From contig JAJVIN010000005.1 of the NCBI GenBank assembly GCA_022071945.1, positions 124,001 to 188,000 of the forward strand: a DNA stretch of 64,000 bases, given 5' to 3'. Source of the stretch: Thermoanaerobaculia bacterium. GTDB lineage: Bacteria > Acidobacteriota > Thermoanaerobaculia > UBA5066. Shown here one piece after another: positions 46,010 to 56,717 of the stretch (position 1 is its first letter; each line of letters begins with the position of its first letter). The translations under genes were made by a program, and so were the position numbers. Under the pieces are notes generated by a model. The model was given only the letters and a program-made list of their open reading frames with translations, had not been told where the DNA came from and ran no database searches.

Positions 46010-46479
46010 TTCGACCCCGTGCTCCCGAAGCCGCCAGCGTTCCTCTCCGAGGGGGCCAGGTCCGCGCCCGTTTCGAAGACGGCCCTTTCGACGCGCGCGA
46101 AGACGAGCTGGGCAATCCGGTCGCCCCGCATGAGCGTCACGGGCGCGGTGCCCAGATTGACCATGACCACGCCGACCTCTCCGCGGTAGTCGCTGTCGAT
46201 CGTCCCGACACCATTGGCGAGAGCGAGGCCGTGCCGTGCCGCCAGGCCCGATCGCGCCCGCACCTGCCCCTCGAAGCCCTCCGGAATCTCGAGAAAGAGG
46301 CCGGTCGGGACGACGGCCCGCTCGAGGGGTCCGAGAGTGAGCGAGTCCTCCACCGCGGCACGGAGGTCTGCCCCCGCCGCCCCGGCCGTCGCATACGAGG
46401 GAGGGGCGAGATCCTCGCATCCTCCCCGCCACCGGTACCGGACGACGAATTCGGAAGCTCCCGGGCCGTGTTCCGTCAT
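46006..46479 (-). CDS. dut: dUTP diphosphatase
   Basis: A 157-residue trimeric dUTPase that makes dUMP and keeps uracil out of DNA. The five motifs are visible: GAAGADLRA, RARSGLAARHG, NGVGTIDSDYRGEV (catalytic Asp), RGDRIAQLV and RNAGGFGSTGSK. ATG start overlaps the peptidase stop (ATGA). The frame is open upstream but only as a shadow of the peptidase gene. Confidence 0.95.
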   Translation of the reverse strand: MTEHGPGASEFVVRYRWRGGCEDLAPPSYATAGAAGADLRAAVEDSLTLGPLERAVVPTGLFLEIPEGFEGQVRARSGLAARHGLALANGVGTIDSDYRGEVGVVMVNLGTAPVTLMRGDRIAQLVFARVERAVFETGADLAPSERNAGGFGSTGSK

Positions 46480-47759
46480 GCCGAGAGCTCTCCCGCCAGG
46501 ACCTCGACGGGCGGGCCGGGGAGCTGCGGTCCGGTGATCCCCAGGGAGAAGGCGCCCCCGAAGAGCTTTGCAATCGAGCTCTCGATCGCCGCCATGTCGA
46601 CGGCGTCGATATCGGACAGGAGCTCGTCCACCTCGTAGGGACGGCCGCGGTAGAGCCAATCCCGGGCCGCCGCCTCGCGCCTGGATACCGTCGACTCCAA
46701 GGAGAGCTCGACCTCGGCTCGGACCTGGTCCTTCGCGTGCTTCAGCTCGTGTTTCGTCACGCCTGACTCGCGGACGTGACGGAGCACTGTCCCGAGCGTC
46801 TTGATCAGCTTCCGGAGCTTCTCCGGGGCGGTGGCCGCCTCGATCTGGATGAGGCCCGTCTGACGAAAGAGGGCCAGGGTGGAGCCGACGTGGTAGGCCA
46901 GCCCCCTCTTGTCCCTCACGTTCCGCCAGAGCCGAGAGGACACTCCGCCGCCGAGAATGGTGGAGAGGAGCCAGGCGGCCGGAACCGCGCGATGGGTGTG
47001 GGGAAATGCCTCCGCCCCGGCCAGGACGTGCGTCTGAGAGAGCTCCGGCTTTTCGATGAAGAAGGAGGCGGTGCGCACCTTCGGTTTCGGGAGGTCCTTT
47101 TGCGGCTCTCCGTTCGGCTCCTGGTTCCCGCCTCGGGGCCTGCGAAACCGGAGCTTTCCCAGGTGACGGAGGAGTTTCGGCGGATCGATGGCGCCGGAGG
47201 CGACGAAGGCCATGCGCGCGGGGACGAAGAGCTTCTCGAATCTGGAGACGAGAGCGGGTGAATCGAGGGCCTTGACGCTCTCTTCCGTGCCCAGGATCGG
47301 CTCGGAGAGGGGGTGTCCATTCCACACGTTCTTGGCGAAGGCCTCGTTGAGGAGGTCCTCGGGGATGTCTCGCGCCTCGGCCATCTCCTCGAGGATGACG
47401 CCGCGCTCCATCTCGATGTCCTCTTGCGAGAAGACCGGAGCCTTCACGAGGTCGAAGAGGAGGTCGACGGCCGCGTCGAAGCTCTCGACCGTCGACCGGG
47501 CGTGGAAGGCCACCGTCTCCTTGGCCGTGTAGGCATCGCAATCACCGCCGAGCCTGTCGATGGCTCGGGCGATCTCCAGACCCGTTCGCCTGGCCGAGCG
47601 CCGGAACAGGAGGTGTTCGAGAAAGTGAGTGGAGCCGCGCTCGGTGGCTGCCTCGGAGACCGACCCCGCGCTGACGTAAAAGCCCAGGGCCACGCTCCTG
47701 ACGTCTCGCATCGGGTCGAGCCAGGCCGTCAGCCCGTTGTCGAGGCGCTCCGTGATCAC
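46476..47759 (-). CDS. M16 family zinc peptidase
   Basis: A 427-residue pitrilysin-type peptidase resembling processing proteases. The inverted zinc motif HFLEH is at residues 45-49, with the third ligand Glu in the downstream helix (LEEMAEARDIPEDLLNEAF). The second half keeps the inactive homologous domain with RGLAYHVGS. No signal peptide. GTG start. It lies between the pseudopilin and dUTPase genes in the overlapping run; a specific link to secretion is not shown. Confidence 0.92.
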   Translation of the reverse strand: MITERLDNGLTAWLDPMRDVRSVALGFYVSAGSVSEAATERGSTHFLEHLLFRRSARRTGLEIARAIDRLGGDCDAYTAKETVAFHARSTVESFDAAVDLLFDLVKAPVFSQEDIEMERGVILEEMAEARDIPEDLLNEAFAKNVWNGHPLSEPILGTEESVKALDSPALVSRFEKLFVPARMAFVASGAIDPPKLLRHLGKLRFRRPRGGNQEPNGEPQKDLPKPKVRTASFFIEKPELSQTHVLAGAEAFPHTHRAVPAAWLLSTILGGGVSSRLWRNVRDKRGLAYHVGSTLALFRQTGLIQIEAATAPEKLRKLIKTLGTVLRHVRESGVTKHELKHAKDQVRAEVELSLESTVSRREAAARDWLYRGRPYEVDELLSDIDAVDMAAIESSIAKLFGGAFSLGITGPQLPGPPVEVLAGELSA

Positions 47760-47776
47760 CGCGAGATCTTACTTCG

Positions 47777-48502
47777 TCACTTCCCGGGACCCATCCCGGG
47801 GATCTCGGAGCCGCCGGGGCCGCCGCCTCTGGGGCCCCCGCCTCCTCCAGGCGCCCCACCCGGACCGGTTCCTCCCCCCGGCACGACCGCCTGGCCCGTG
47901 CGGCGATCCACGAAGAGGGATTGCTCGGTGAAGACCCACTCGCTGTAGGTGTCGCGGCCCTGAAACTGCCTGAACGACTTCTTCGAGGACTTCGAGTGGA
48001 TCCCGGCGACCGGCAGGACGTCCTGGGGATTCCCCCTGGCTCCCCCGCCGAAGGGCGACGGGGTCGGGGTGGGAAGCGGTTTCGGCCCTGGGTCGTTCCC
48101 CGGGGGCTTGGTCTTGTCACCGGGCCCGCGTCCCGGGAGAGTGATCTGGACGGTGCCTCCAGGACCCACGATCCCCCAGTCCATCGAGTTGGTGATCGGG
48201 TCCTTCCAGAGCTTGCGGATGGTCCGGGGGCGGGTTTCGAACATCTCCTTGAGGGAATTCGGGTAGCGTCCGTAGCGCTTCCTGTAGAGCCGGATTCCTT
48301 CGGCGTACTGCAAGCCGCGGAAGATGAGCTCTTCTTCCCGCTCACGCTGAACCTGCGTCGAGGCGATGGGGAGAGCGGCCGCCATGAGGATGGCCATGAC
48401 CGTCATCCCGACCAGGAGGGCCACGAGCGTGTAGCCCCGGACGGCGCGGGAAGCCCGCTTCCACCGCCCCCTGGCTCGCCGATAGAGAGACATGGGCGTC
48501 AC
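47777..48502 (-). CDS. pseudopilin-like protein lacking Glu5
   Basis: A 241-residue protein with a type III (prepilin) signal: VRG followed by YTLVALLVGMTVMAILMAAALP. The residue at mature position 5 is Ala, not the Glu needed for pilin polymerisation in most pseudopilins; tip subunits such as GspK also lack it. The middle has YGRYPNSLKEMFETRPRTIRKLWKDPIT, as in GspG-like proteins. The C-terminus is a Gly/Pro-rich tail. GTG at 48502 overlaps the upstream stop; an ATG 9 bp later is also possible. Confidence 0.8.
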   Translation of the reverse strand: MTPMSLYRRARGRWKRASRAVRGYTLVALLVGMTVMAILMAAALPIASTQVQREREEELIFRGLQYAEGIRLYRKRYGRYPNSLKEMFETRPRTIRKLWKDPITNSMDWGIVGPGGTVQITLPGRGPGDKTKPPGNDPGPKPLPTPTPSPFGGGARGNPQDVLPVAGIHSKSSKKSFRQFQGRDTYSEWVFTEQSLFVDRRTGQAVVPGGGTGPGGAPGGGGGPRGGGPGGSEIPGMGPGK

Positions 48503-49089
48503 CAGGTGTCGTAGGTCGTTCCGTCCAGGGCGGTGTCCTTCGAGCCCGAACGAACGTCGATGATGCCGGGGGGCTGGTCCGAAGACGTCTCGCTCGCGTC
48601 GGCTTCCTCGAAGACGAGCTCCCAGGTTTCCGCCGAGCCCGTGATCGGGTCGATCGGAATCTTCCTGATGTATTTCTCGGTCACGAGGGTCTCGAGGCTT
48701 TCGGGGTAGCGCCCCTTGTCCGCGAAGTACTGGTCGATCATCGAGCGGAAGGTGAAGAGGTTCTCCTTGAGGGCGGCCTCCTTGGCCTTCATCGGAGTCC
48801 TCAGGAGCTGGGGAATTGCAATCCCGGCCAGGATCCCGATGACGGCCATGACCACGAGGAGCTCGAGCAGCGTGTAGCCGCGGCGGGCAAGGGAGCGGGG
48901 CGCCCGTGGTGCCGCGGTCCCCTCCGCGAGGGCTCCCTCGGCGAGGGCTCCCTCGGCGAGGGCTCCCTCGGCGAGGGCTTTCGCGGGGACGTCTTGGCCC
49001 CAGGGCGGCGAAAGGACCTCGTCTCGTCTCCCGGAGCGGCCGGGGATCGGCAAGACGGAGAAGCGGGAATCGGATCGTTTCCAGTTCAT
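48499..49089 (-). CDS. GspG-like pseudopilin with long repeat-bearing leader
   Basis: A 196-residue pseudopilin. The cleavage site is ARRG-YTLLELLVVMAVIGILAGIAIP with Glu at mature position 5. The body has the GspG-type KGRYPESLETLVTEKYIRKIPIDPITG. The leader before cleavage would be about 70 residues, far longer than the usual 6-20, and contains a fourfold ALAEG repeat. The start is ATG at 49089, overlapping the preceding stop; I found no later credible start. Part of the secretion cluster. Confidence 0.85.
   Translation of the reverse strand: MNWKRSDSRFSVLPIPGRSGRRDEVLSPPWGQDVPAKALAEGALAEGALAEGALAEGTAAPRAPRSLARRGYTLLELLVVMAVIGILAGIAIPQLLRTPMKAKEAALKENLFTFRSMIDQYFADKGRYPESLETLVTEKYIRKIPIDPITGSAETWELVFEEADASETSSDQPPGIIDVRSGSKDTALDGTTYDTW
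48916..48975. repeat. 15-bp coding tandem repeat in the pseudopilin leader
   Basis: Three perfect copies of GGCTCCCTCGGCGAG (48931-48975) plus a diverged copy at 48916-48930. On the coding strand it encodes ALAEG units. The length is a multiple of three, so copy-number change keeps the frame. Confidence 0.9.
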
Positions 49090-49090
49090 C

Positions 49091-49642
49091 TCACCAGTCC
49101 CTGTATTTGGATTTGTCCAGAGCGGTTCCGTCCGAGAGCGAGTAGACGTCATAGACATTCTGCCGGCCCCAGCTCGTCGAGTCCGGCTCGTCCTGATAGC
49201 TTCTGAGGCCCCATTCCGCTTCCCCCGTCATCGGGTCTTTCGGGATGCGGCGCAAGAACCGCTTCTTCTTCTTGACCTGCCCGACCAGCTCGACGCCCTC
49301 CACAAGGACATCGAGCTCCTTCGGATACCCCTCGGTTCCGAGGTCGATCGGGATGAGCCCCTGATCCGACAGCCTCTTGTAGTCGTCGATGGCGTTGCGG
49401 AGCGTCCGGAGGGCCTCCTTCAGCTCGGCTTCCTGCTGCCGTCTGATCGAGAACTTGGCGATCGGGACGATCATGGCGGAAAGCACCAGGATGACGACCA
49501 TCACGACGACGAGCTCGACCATGGAGTACCCGCGCGACCCTGCGGGAGACTTCCTCCCCCCGGGGCGCGCGCTTCGGGCTTCGTTCCCGCTCCTGGCCAT
49601 CGTCAGTCTCATGGTCGTCGTCTTCCTGGGCCAATCCGTCAA
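49091..49642 (-). CDS. GspG-like pseudopilin
   Basis: A pseudopilin of up to 183 residues. The prepilin site is SRG-YSMVELVVVMVVILVLSAMIVP with Glu at mature position 5. The body contains RRQQEAELKEALRTLRNAIDDYK and RRIPKDPMTGEAEWGLR, typical of GspG-type major pseudopilins. A TTG at 49642 overlaps the secretin stop; in-frame ATGs at 49609 and 49597 are alternative starts and would give a shorter leader. Confidence 0.85.
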   Translation of the reverse strand: MTDWPRKTTTMRLTMARSGNEARSARPGGRKSPAGSRGYSMVELVVVMVVILVLSAMIVPIAKFSIRRQQEAELKEALRTLRNAIDDYKRLSDQGLIPIDLGTEGYPKELDVLVEGVELVGQVKKKKRFLRRIPKDPMTGEAEWGLRSYQDEPDSTSWGRQNVYDVYSLSDGTALDKSKYRDW

Positions 49643-52146
49643 CTCGGGCCGAGGACCTTCACGAGAATCGCCTCGGTCTGGGGCCTGATCCCGCTGCTCT
49701 TACCGGTCGCCACGCCCGCCGACACGCGGAAGAGCGAGACACCTGGCGAGCGTCCGCGCAGGGCGAGGCGGGCGAGCGCTCCCTCGGGAAGCCCCACGAC
49801 TCCCTCGGAACGGATGAACTGGAGGGTGGCCCGTCCCTCGACCCTCTCCGCGGACATGCGGAGCGTCGATGCGAGTTCACCCGATGACCAGTCTCCGGGC
49901 GCGATGCCCGTCACCTCGACGGTGGCGGGATCCCACTCGAGTGTGATTTCCATGGAGTGGACGCCGGCGAGTCCGCCTGTGCCGAGCAGGGTCAGCTCAC
50001 CCAGAGCGCCAGAAACGATCTCGGGTGTCGCGGTTTCGAAGCCCAGGCGGGGACCGGCGGGTGCGACCGGAGCCGGGACAGCCGGGGCAGGCGCCGCCGC
50101 CGCGGACTCGGCCACAGGTCCCGAATCGGCGGGAACGGCCTCGCCTTCGACCGCGGCGTCGCTTTTCTGCATCTGCGGCGAGGACGGGTTCCCGGCCGTT
50201 CCGCCCGGATTCGTGGGCGAGGTCGAGGGGGTCGGCCGCTTGAAGGGGTCATTCGGGGCCCCACCCGGGATGGCACCCGGGAACGTCGAGGAGGGCGTCC
50301 GGCCCATGGGGCGTGGAGCGCCGCCGCCCGCGGCTCCGCCAGACGGATCGATCCCCTTGACGGGCGCGTCCTGAGGATCGAATGGCGAGCCCGGGGCACT
50401 GGGCGACTCGAGCCGCGTCGAGCTGCCGGCGAAGCTGACGTTGTTCTCGGTCCCGACCCAGATCGGGACGAGGTCCTCTTCCGTGATCTGCGGCGAACGC
50501 GCGATCCGGGGCGTGAGGGTCAGCATCAGGTCGGTCCTCTTGCTGTCGTCCTTGAAGCCGGTGAAGAGCGCCCCGATGATCGGGAGGTCTCCCAGGAAGG
50601 GGATCGTCTTCTTCGTCTTGGCGACGTCGGACCGGATGAGGCCGGCCAGGATGTTGGTTTCGCCATCCTTGAGGCGGATCGTGGAGGTGATCGTCCGGGT
50701 GCCGATGATGGGTTGCGACTGTCCGTTCGGCCCCAGAACTTCTCCGTTGAGGTTCGACACCTCGACGGTGAGCTTGAGTGTGACTTCCTTGTTGTGGTGG
50801 ACGCGGGGCTCCATGTCGATCTTGATGCCGACATCCTGGTACTGGTAGGAGGTGATGGGCACGACGCCGGTCTGTCCGATCGCGGTCTGCGTGTTCATGG
50901 TCGTGACCGGGATCGGCACCCGGTCACCGATGACGAGCTGGGCCTTTTCCCCCTCGGCGATCCGCAGGGAGGGCTTGGCCAGCACCTCGGCGTCGGTGTT
51001 GTCCTTCACGAAGTTGAAGGTGATCGTCGGAATAGAGAACGAGAGGTCCGAGATGCTGAGCTTCGAGAGCTGGTCCCACGGCAGCGAGGTCACCGGCTTG
51101 CCGTCCGAGCCGACGACGCCGGCCGACACCGAGTAGGCGCTCAGCGTCGTCCCGAGCTGGACGACCTTCGAGGTGTTCAGCTGGACGAGCTCGACGTCGA
51201 TGATGACCTCCGCCTTGGCCTTGTCGTTGACCTCGATGATCTTCTCGGCAACGGCGACCTTGTCGGCGGTGTCCCGGATGACGATGGCGTTGAGCTGCGG
51301 GATGACGCCGAGGCGGCGGAGATCCAGGATCGACCGGATCATGTTCGAGACGTCCTTGACGTCCCCGTTGGAGAGGAAGAAGGTGCGGATCACGAGATCC
51401 TCGTACTCGCGCCGGTTCTGGTTGTTGTCCTGCGCGAGAAGGATGGTTTTCTCGTCGATGACCTTGTAGAAGTGGCCCGCCTGGCGCATCAGGACTTCCA
51501 GCCCCTTCTGGAACGTCACGCCGCGCAGGTCGATTGCGTACTTGTCGTCCTTCAGCTGCGGGTCGTAGATGATGTTGATCCCGGCCGCCGAGGCCAGGAC
51601 CCCGTAGATCCGCTTGATGTTCGTATCCTGCGGGAAGACGAGGTCGATCGGCTTGTCCGACGCCGGGTTGAGCATCGGCGGAGTCGCCTTGGCCCCCTTC
51701 GCCTTGGCCTTTGCCTTCTCGATCGGAGTCCCCTTCTCGAGCTCGGCCCTGCGGGCGGCGAGGGCCTGCTTTGTCAGGTCGAGCTCTTGACGGGTCGCGT
51801 CGATCGAGCCGTCCAGGGCCACCGACTGTTCGAACTCGATGAGAGCCAGGTCCAGCTGCCCCGACAGGCGGTAGAGCTTGCCCTTCTCGAAGTGGGCGAG
51901 GGCGGCCGACTGCCGGGCCCGCGTCAGGGACAGCTTGTACCGCGTGTTGTCCGGATCCTCCTGAACGGCCTTCTCGTACGAGAGCACGGCGAGGTCCCAG
52001 TGCTTCCGGCCTTCGGATTGCTGGCCCTCCCGATAGGAGCGGCTGGCGGCGCATCCCGTCGCGGCGAGAGCCACGAGGACGAGGGAGAGGAGCCTCTCCG
52101 CCAGATGCCGTTGCCGTTTCGAGAGACGTGTCGGGTTCTTCGTCAT
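49639..52146 (-). CDS. gspD: type II secretion secretin with C-terminal cohesin domain
   Basis: An 835-residue outer-membrane secretin. A lipoprotein signal (LAATGC, Cys32) is followed by TPR-like helices (34-130), a secretin/TonB short domain and N domains (NIKRIYGVLASAAGINIIYD; GVIPQLNAIVIRDT), and the secretin barrel region ending near IPFLGDLPIIGALFTG. A Pro/Gly/Ala-rich linker of about 130 residues then leads to a cohesin-type domain (GELTLLGTGGLAGVHSMEITLEWDPATVEV). The cohesin addition suggests a cell-surface docking or assembly role. Start ATG. The position between PilP-like and pseudopilin genes fits a complete secretion machine. Confidence 0.93.
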   Translation of the reverse strand: MTKNPTRLSKRQRHLAERLLSLVLVALAATGCAASRSYREGQQSEGRKHWDLAVLSYEKAVQEDPDNTRYKLSLTRARQSAALAHFEKGKLYRLSGQLDLALIEFEQSVALDGSIDATRQELDLTKQALAARRAELEKGTPIEKAKAKAKGAKATPPMLNPASDKPIDLVFPQDTNIKRIYGVLASAAGINIIYDPQLKDDKYAIDLRGVTFQKGLEVLMRQAGHFYKVIDEKTILLAQDNNQNRREYEDLVIRTFFLSNGDVKDVSNMIRSILDLRRLGVIPQLNAIVIRDTADKVAVAEKIIEVNDKAKAEVIIDVELVQLNTSKVVQLGTTLSAYSVSAGVVGSDGKPVTSLPWDQLSKLSISDLSFSIPTITFNFVKDNTDAEVLAKPSLRIAEGEKAQLVIGDRVPIPVTTMNTQTAIGQTGVVPITSYQYQDVGIKIDMEPRVHHNKEVTLKLTVEVSNLNGEVLGPNGQSQPIIGTRTITSTIRLKDGETNILAGLIRSDVAKTKKTIPFLGDLPIIGALFTGFKDDSKRTDLMLTLTPRIARSPQITEEDLVPIWVGTENNVSFAGSSTRLESPSAPGSPFDPQDAPVKGIDPSGGAAGGGAPRPMGRTPSSTFPGAIPGGAPNDPFKRPTPSTSPTNPGGTAGNPSSPQMQKSDAAVEGEAVPADSGPVAESAAAAPAPAVPAPVAPAGPRLGFETATPEIVSGALGELTLLGTGGLAGVHSMEITLEWDPATVEVTGIAPGDWSSGELASTLRMSAERVEGRATLQFIRSEGVVGLPEGALARLALRGRSPGVSLFRVSAGVATGKSSGIRPQTEAILVKVLGPS

Positions 52147-52157
52147 GGGTGGGCCCT

Positions 52158-52754
52158 TCAGCGGCGGGAGTCCGGCCCCGGAATGGGGAGCCGGCGTGTG
52201 ATGTCCGGGGGAAGGTCCTTGAAAGCGATGTCCACCGATTCGCGGTTGACCTTCTTCACGATGAAGCGGCCTCCGACCGTGTCCCCCTCGCGGGCCGCGA
52301 ATGTCTTGCCGGCCTCCTCGAAGGCCACGATGGGCTTGTCTTTCGGACCGAACAGGCCGATCACGGTGTAGGGGATCGAGGGAGGAACGATAGGAGTCGG
52401 AGCCGGCGTCGGCGGCAGGGGCATGGGGTACCGGTGGTAGGACTCGAGGGGGATCGGGGTCGGAGGCGGCTTGGGCGTCGGCGGCACGGGAGTCGGCTTG
52501 TAATAGAAACGAAAGACGTCGCGGCCGACCTTCTCCTCGAAATCACCCCGCGTGATCCTGAGGTCGAATTCCGGGGGCTCGTCCGGCAGGGCGGGCCCCG
52601 CCACCCGTTCGGGACGCTTCTTCTTCTCGCCCACGGCGGCTTCTCGCTGGACGGCCGGACCACTCGACGCGGGCTCGGAAACCCAGCGCCTGAGAACGAA
52701 GACGGCCAGGACGAGCACGGCCGCGAGAGTCACGAGACGGCGGCCCTGCATCAT
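52158..52754 (-). CDS. PilP/GspC-like inner-membrane protein
   Basis: A 198-residue protein with one N-terminal helix (about 8-22), a Pro-rich linker and a C-terminal beta domain (YTVIGLFGPKDKPIVAFEEAGKTFAAREGDTVGGRFIVKKVNRESVDI). This resembles the HR domain of GspC/PilP, which links inner-membrane parts to the secretin. Identity is supported more by layout and position than by strong motifs. It overlaps the PilO-like gene by 4 bp. Confidence 0.7.
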   Translation of the reverse strand: MMQGRRLVTLAAVLVLAVFVLRRWVSEPASSGPAVQREAAVGEKKKRPERVAGPALPDEPPEFDLRITRGDFEEKVGRDVFRFYYKPTPVPPTPKPPPTPIPLESYHRYPMPLPPTPAPTPIVPPSIPYTVIGLFGPKDKPIVAFEEAGKTFAAREGDTVGGRFIVKKVNRESVDIAFKDLPPDITRRLPIPGPDSRR

Positions 52755-53413
52755 CGCGCGCCTCCCGGGCCAGGGGGGGCAGTGGCCGGACTCTTCGCCG
52801 CTGCCTGCCTGAGGGCCGGCGGCTTGGCTGCCGGACGGACTCGTCTCGGACCTCTGGCCTCCTCGCCCCTGAAGAAGTGCGTCACGGCGAAGGCAACGCT
52901 CAGGATGTCCGGCTGATCCGCGTTGAGGGAGACGCCGATGTTCTCGACGACCAGGAAGCGGGGGCTCGTCTCGAGGATGTAGAGGAGCTTCTTCACGTCC
53001 TGGTACCGCCCCTGGACGTTGAAGCTCATCAGGATTTGCTCCGCCCCGGGGACGCTGGCCTCGCTGTAGCTGATGGTTCCCGGCTTCAAGCCCGCCTGGG
53101 ACGTCATCTTGTAGAGGTCCTCGATGAGAGGGGCCAGCCGCTCACGTCGCGTGCCGAGCGTCTCGTTGAAAAAGAGGTCCAGCTCCGACGAGAGATTGCT
53201 GAGCTTCTTCTCGCGGACCCGGATCCTCTCGAGAGCCCGCGCCGTCTCGTCCCGCTTCATCTCGAGCTCGGACTTCGACCTCTGCAACGCCGCGAGCCGG
53301 TCGTCGTAGAAGACGCGGTAGACGAGCAGGATGGCTCCGTTCACGACGATGAGGAGGACGAGTGTCAAGAGGAGACCGAGGCGGTTGCGCCAGGGTGAGG
53401 AGAAGTTCGTCAT
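52751..53413 (-). CDS. pilO: PilO/GspM-like assembly protein
   Basis: A 220-residue bitopic protein with one membrane helix (about 12-32), a coiled coil (ALQRSKSELEMKRDETARALERIRVRE) and a ferredoxin-like domain (QILMSFNVQGRYQDVKKLLYILETSPRFLVVENIGV) typical of PilO. The C-terminus is Pro/Ala-rich. It overlaps the PilN-like gene by 4 bp. PilO pairs with PilN in the alignment subcomplex. Confidence 0.85.
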   Translation of the reverse strand: MTNFSSPWRNRLGLLLTLVLLIVVNGAILLVYRVFYDDRLAALQRSKSELEMKRDETARALERIRVREKKLSNLSSELDLFFNETLGTRRERLAPLIEDLYKMTSQAGLKPGTISYSEASVPGAEQILMSFNVQGRYQDVKKLLYILETSPRFLVVENIGVSLNADQPDILSVAFAVTHFFRGEEARGPRRVRPAAKPPALRQAAAKSPATAPPGPGGAR

Positions 53414-54018
53414 GGAGCCTTCCCCGCGTCGCGGTACGTGACCGAGAGATTCATCTCCGTCCCTTCGGGCTTGCCATCCCGGGCCGAGACCTCGGTGAAA
53501 GGCACGGGACGGTCGAAGTAGGGGGAGTCGTAGAAAGCCCGGATCACTTTCGGCAGGAGCTCGGGTTGCTTTCCGATCAGGACGAGCGTGACGCGCATGT
53601 CCGAGAGGGAGTCCTCGCCCCCTTTTCGCTCGCCCGCCTGTTCACGGGCCAGGGCAATGGCGCTCACCCTCACGTCCTCGGGCAGCGTGGTCTCCAGACG
53701 CGACAGGAAGCGGGTCCAGGAGAATGTCCGGCGCCGGGCAATCGAGCGGGCTTCCTCGGAGCTCGCGACGATCTCGGCGAAGTCGTGTTTTTGAAGCGCC
53801 CGGTCAGCGGCATCGCGCTGGGCCTCCAGGGTCGCGATCTCGCGCCTCACCTGGGCGATGGCCTCGCGGGTCTTCTGTGAACCGGACAGGTACTCCTCGA
53901 CGGTCTGGAAGCTGATCACCGTCAGTCCGATCGTCGCGATCCCCAGGATCGCGGCGATGATGTTGACGGGACGGGTGTTGACGAAGGGCCTTCGAGCGAG
54001 GTTCAGCCTGTGCGACAC
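53410..54018 (-). CDS. pilN: PilN-like assembly protein
   Basis: A 202-residue bitopic protein beginning MSHRLNLARRPFVNTRP, where the NLARRPF motif matches the conserved N-terminal peptide of PilN that binds PilM. A membrane helix (about 20-42), a coiled coil and a C-terminal ferredoxin-like domain follow. It lies between pilM and pilO, as in type IV pilus operons. Confidence 0.87.
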   Translation of the reverse strand: MSHRLNLARRPFVNTRPVNIIAAILGIATIGLTVISFQTVEEYLSGSQKTREAIAQVRREIATLEAQRDAADRALQKHDFAEIVASSEEARSIARRRTFSWTRFLSRLETTLPEDVRVSAIALAREQAGERKGGEDSLSDMRVTLVLIGKQPELLPKVIRAFYDSPYFDRPVPFTEVSARDGKPEGTEMNLSVTYRDAGKAP

Positions 54019-54030
54019 GGGCGTCCTCCC

Positions 54031-55042
54031 TCAGGCCTCGGAGGCCATCGCCCCGAGCGCGACCAGAAGTGCCGGGTCCTCGACCCCGGCGACTCCGGCG
54101 AGCGTGGCATCGGTCACGGCAGCCCCCGAGACGACGGGCGTCGCCGGAAAGAGGGCCGCCTTGGTGATGGGCTGCGGATCCCGGCCCCCTTGCTCCGCCC
54201 GGAAAGCCCTGAATCTCGAGATGATGGGAGACCCGAGCGGGCCGGCGGCGCACGGCTCGGCGACGTCGAGCGGCTGTTCCAGGACCTCCTCCTTGTCCCC
54301 CTGCGCGACGAACGAGGCCGCGAGCCGGATCTCTTGCAGCGCTTCGTCCGGGTCGGAGGTGGCCTTCGTCCTCAAGAAGCGGAGGCGGCCCTCACGGAAG
54401 AAGACCGTCGTCGCGGCGTCTCCGTCGGCCCAGAGGACGAACCCCCGGCCCTGCGGGAGGGCGCGCTTGCCGAGATACGACACCGCGACGGCGGCCGACT
54501 CCAGCGCCCCGACGCGAATTCCGGCTTTCTGGAAGGAGTCCTCGAGCGAGGCCGCCGTTTCCTCCAGGGTCGCCATTGCCAGAACGCGGGTTCCGCCTTC
54601 GCTGCCGGGTCCCGCCGTCTGCCACGCGATCCGGAGCGGCGGCGGCGTGTCCCCGAACATCTTCGCGAACTTCCACCTCAGGATCTCGTTGACCTCTTTC
54701 GGGTTCTTTTCCGGCGCATCCACATCGACGCTGATGACCCTCACGAAGTCATCCGGAATGCAGAGCGAGGTCGCGGTGATCTTCGCCCCGATATCCTGGG
54801 CCAGGCGCGACACCACGCCATCCATCTCCTTGCCGGCGACCGGAATCCCCCGCGGCCCCGGCTTGAGGGCCCCCTCGGGCAGGGGGCGCGACACCATGAA
54901 GACCGGAGCCTTGTCCGTCTCTTTCGCTCCCTTCTTCCCCGGACGCTGCCCCACGTAGACGAGCCGGTTCCGGGTCAAGACGAAGGCGTGGGACGGGCGC
55001 ACCATCCGGAAGAGCCGGGACGGCAAGAACCGTCTGAGGAGG

Positions 55043-55053
<11 letters not shown>
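54031..55053 (-). CDS. pilM: PilM/GspL-like actin-fold ATPase
   Basis: About 340 residues of the PilM actin-like fold: AFVLTRNRLVYVG, an EILRWKFAKMFGD segment and ALPQGRGFVLWADGDAATTVFFREG. PilM sits on the cytoplasmic side and binds PilN. The C-terminus (PALLVALGAMASEA) resembles the family end. TTG at 55053 is the first start and overlaps the GspE stop; an internal ATG at residue 17 is also possible. Confidence 0.82.
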
Positions 55054-56707
<1,654 letters not shown>

Positions 56708-56717
56708 CCTGGCTTCT

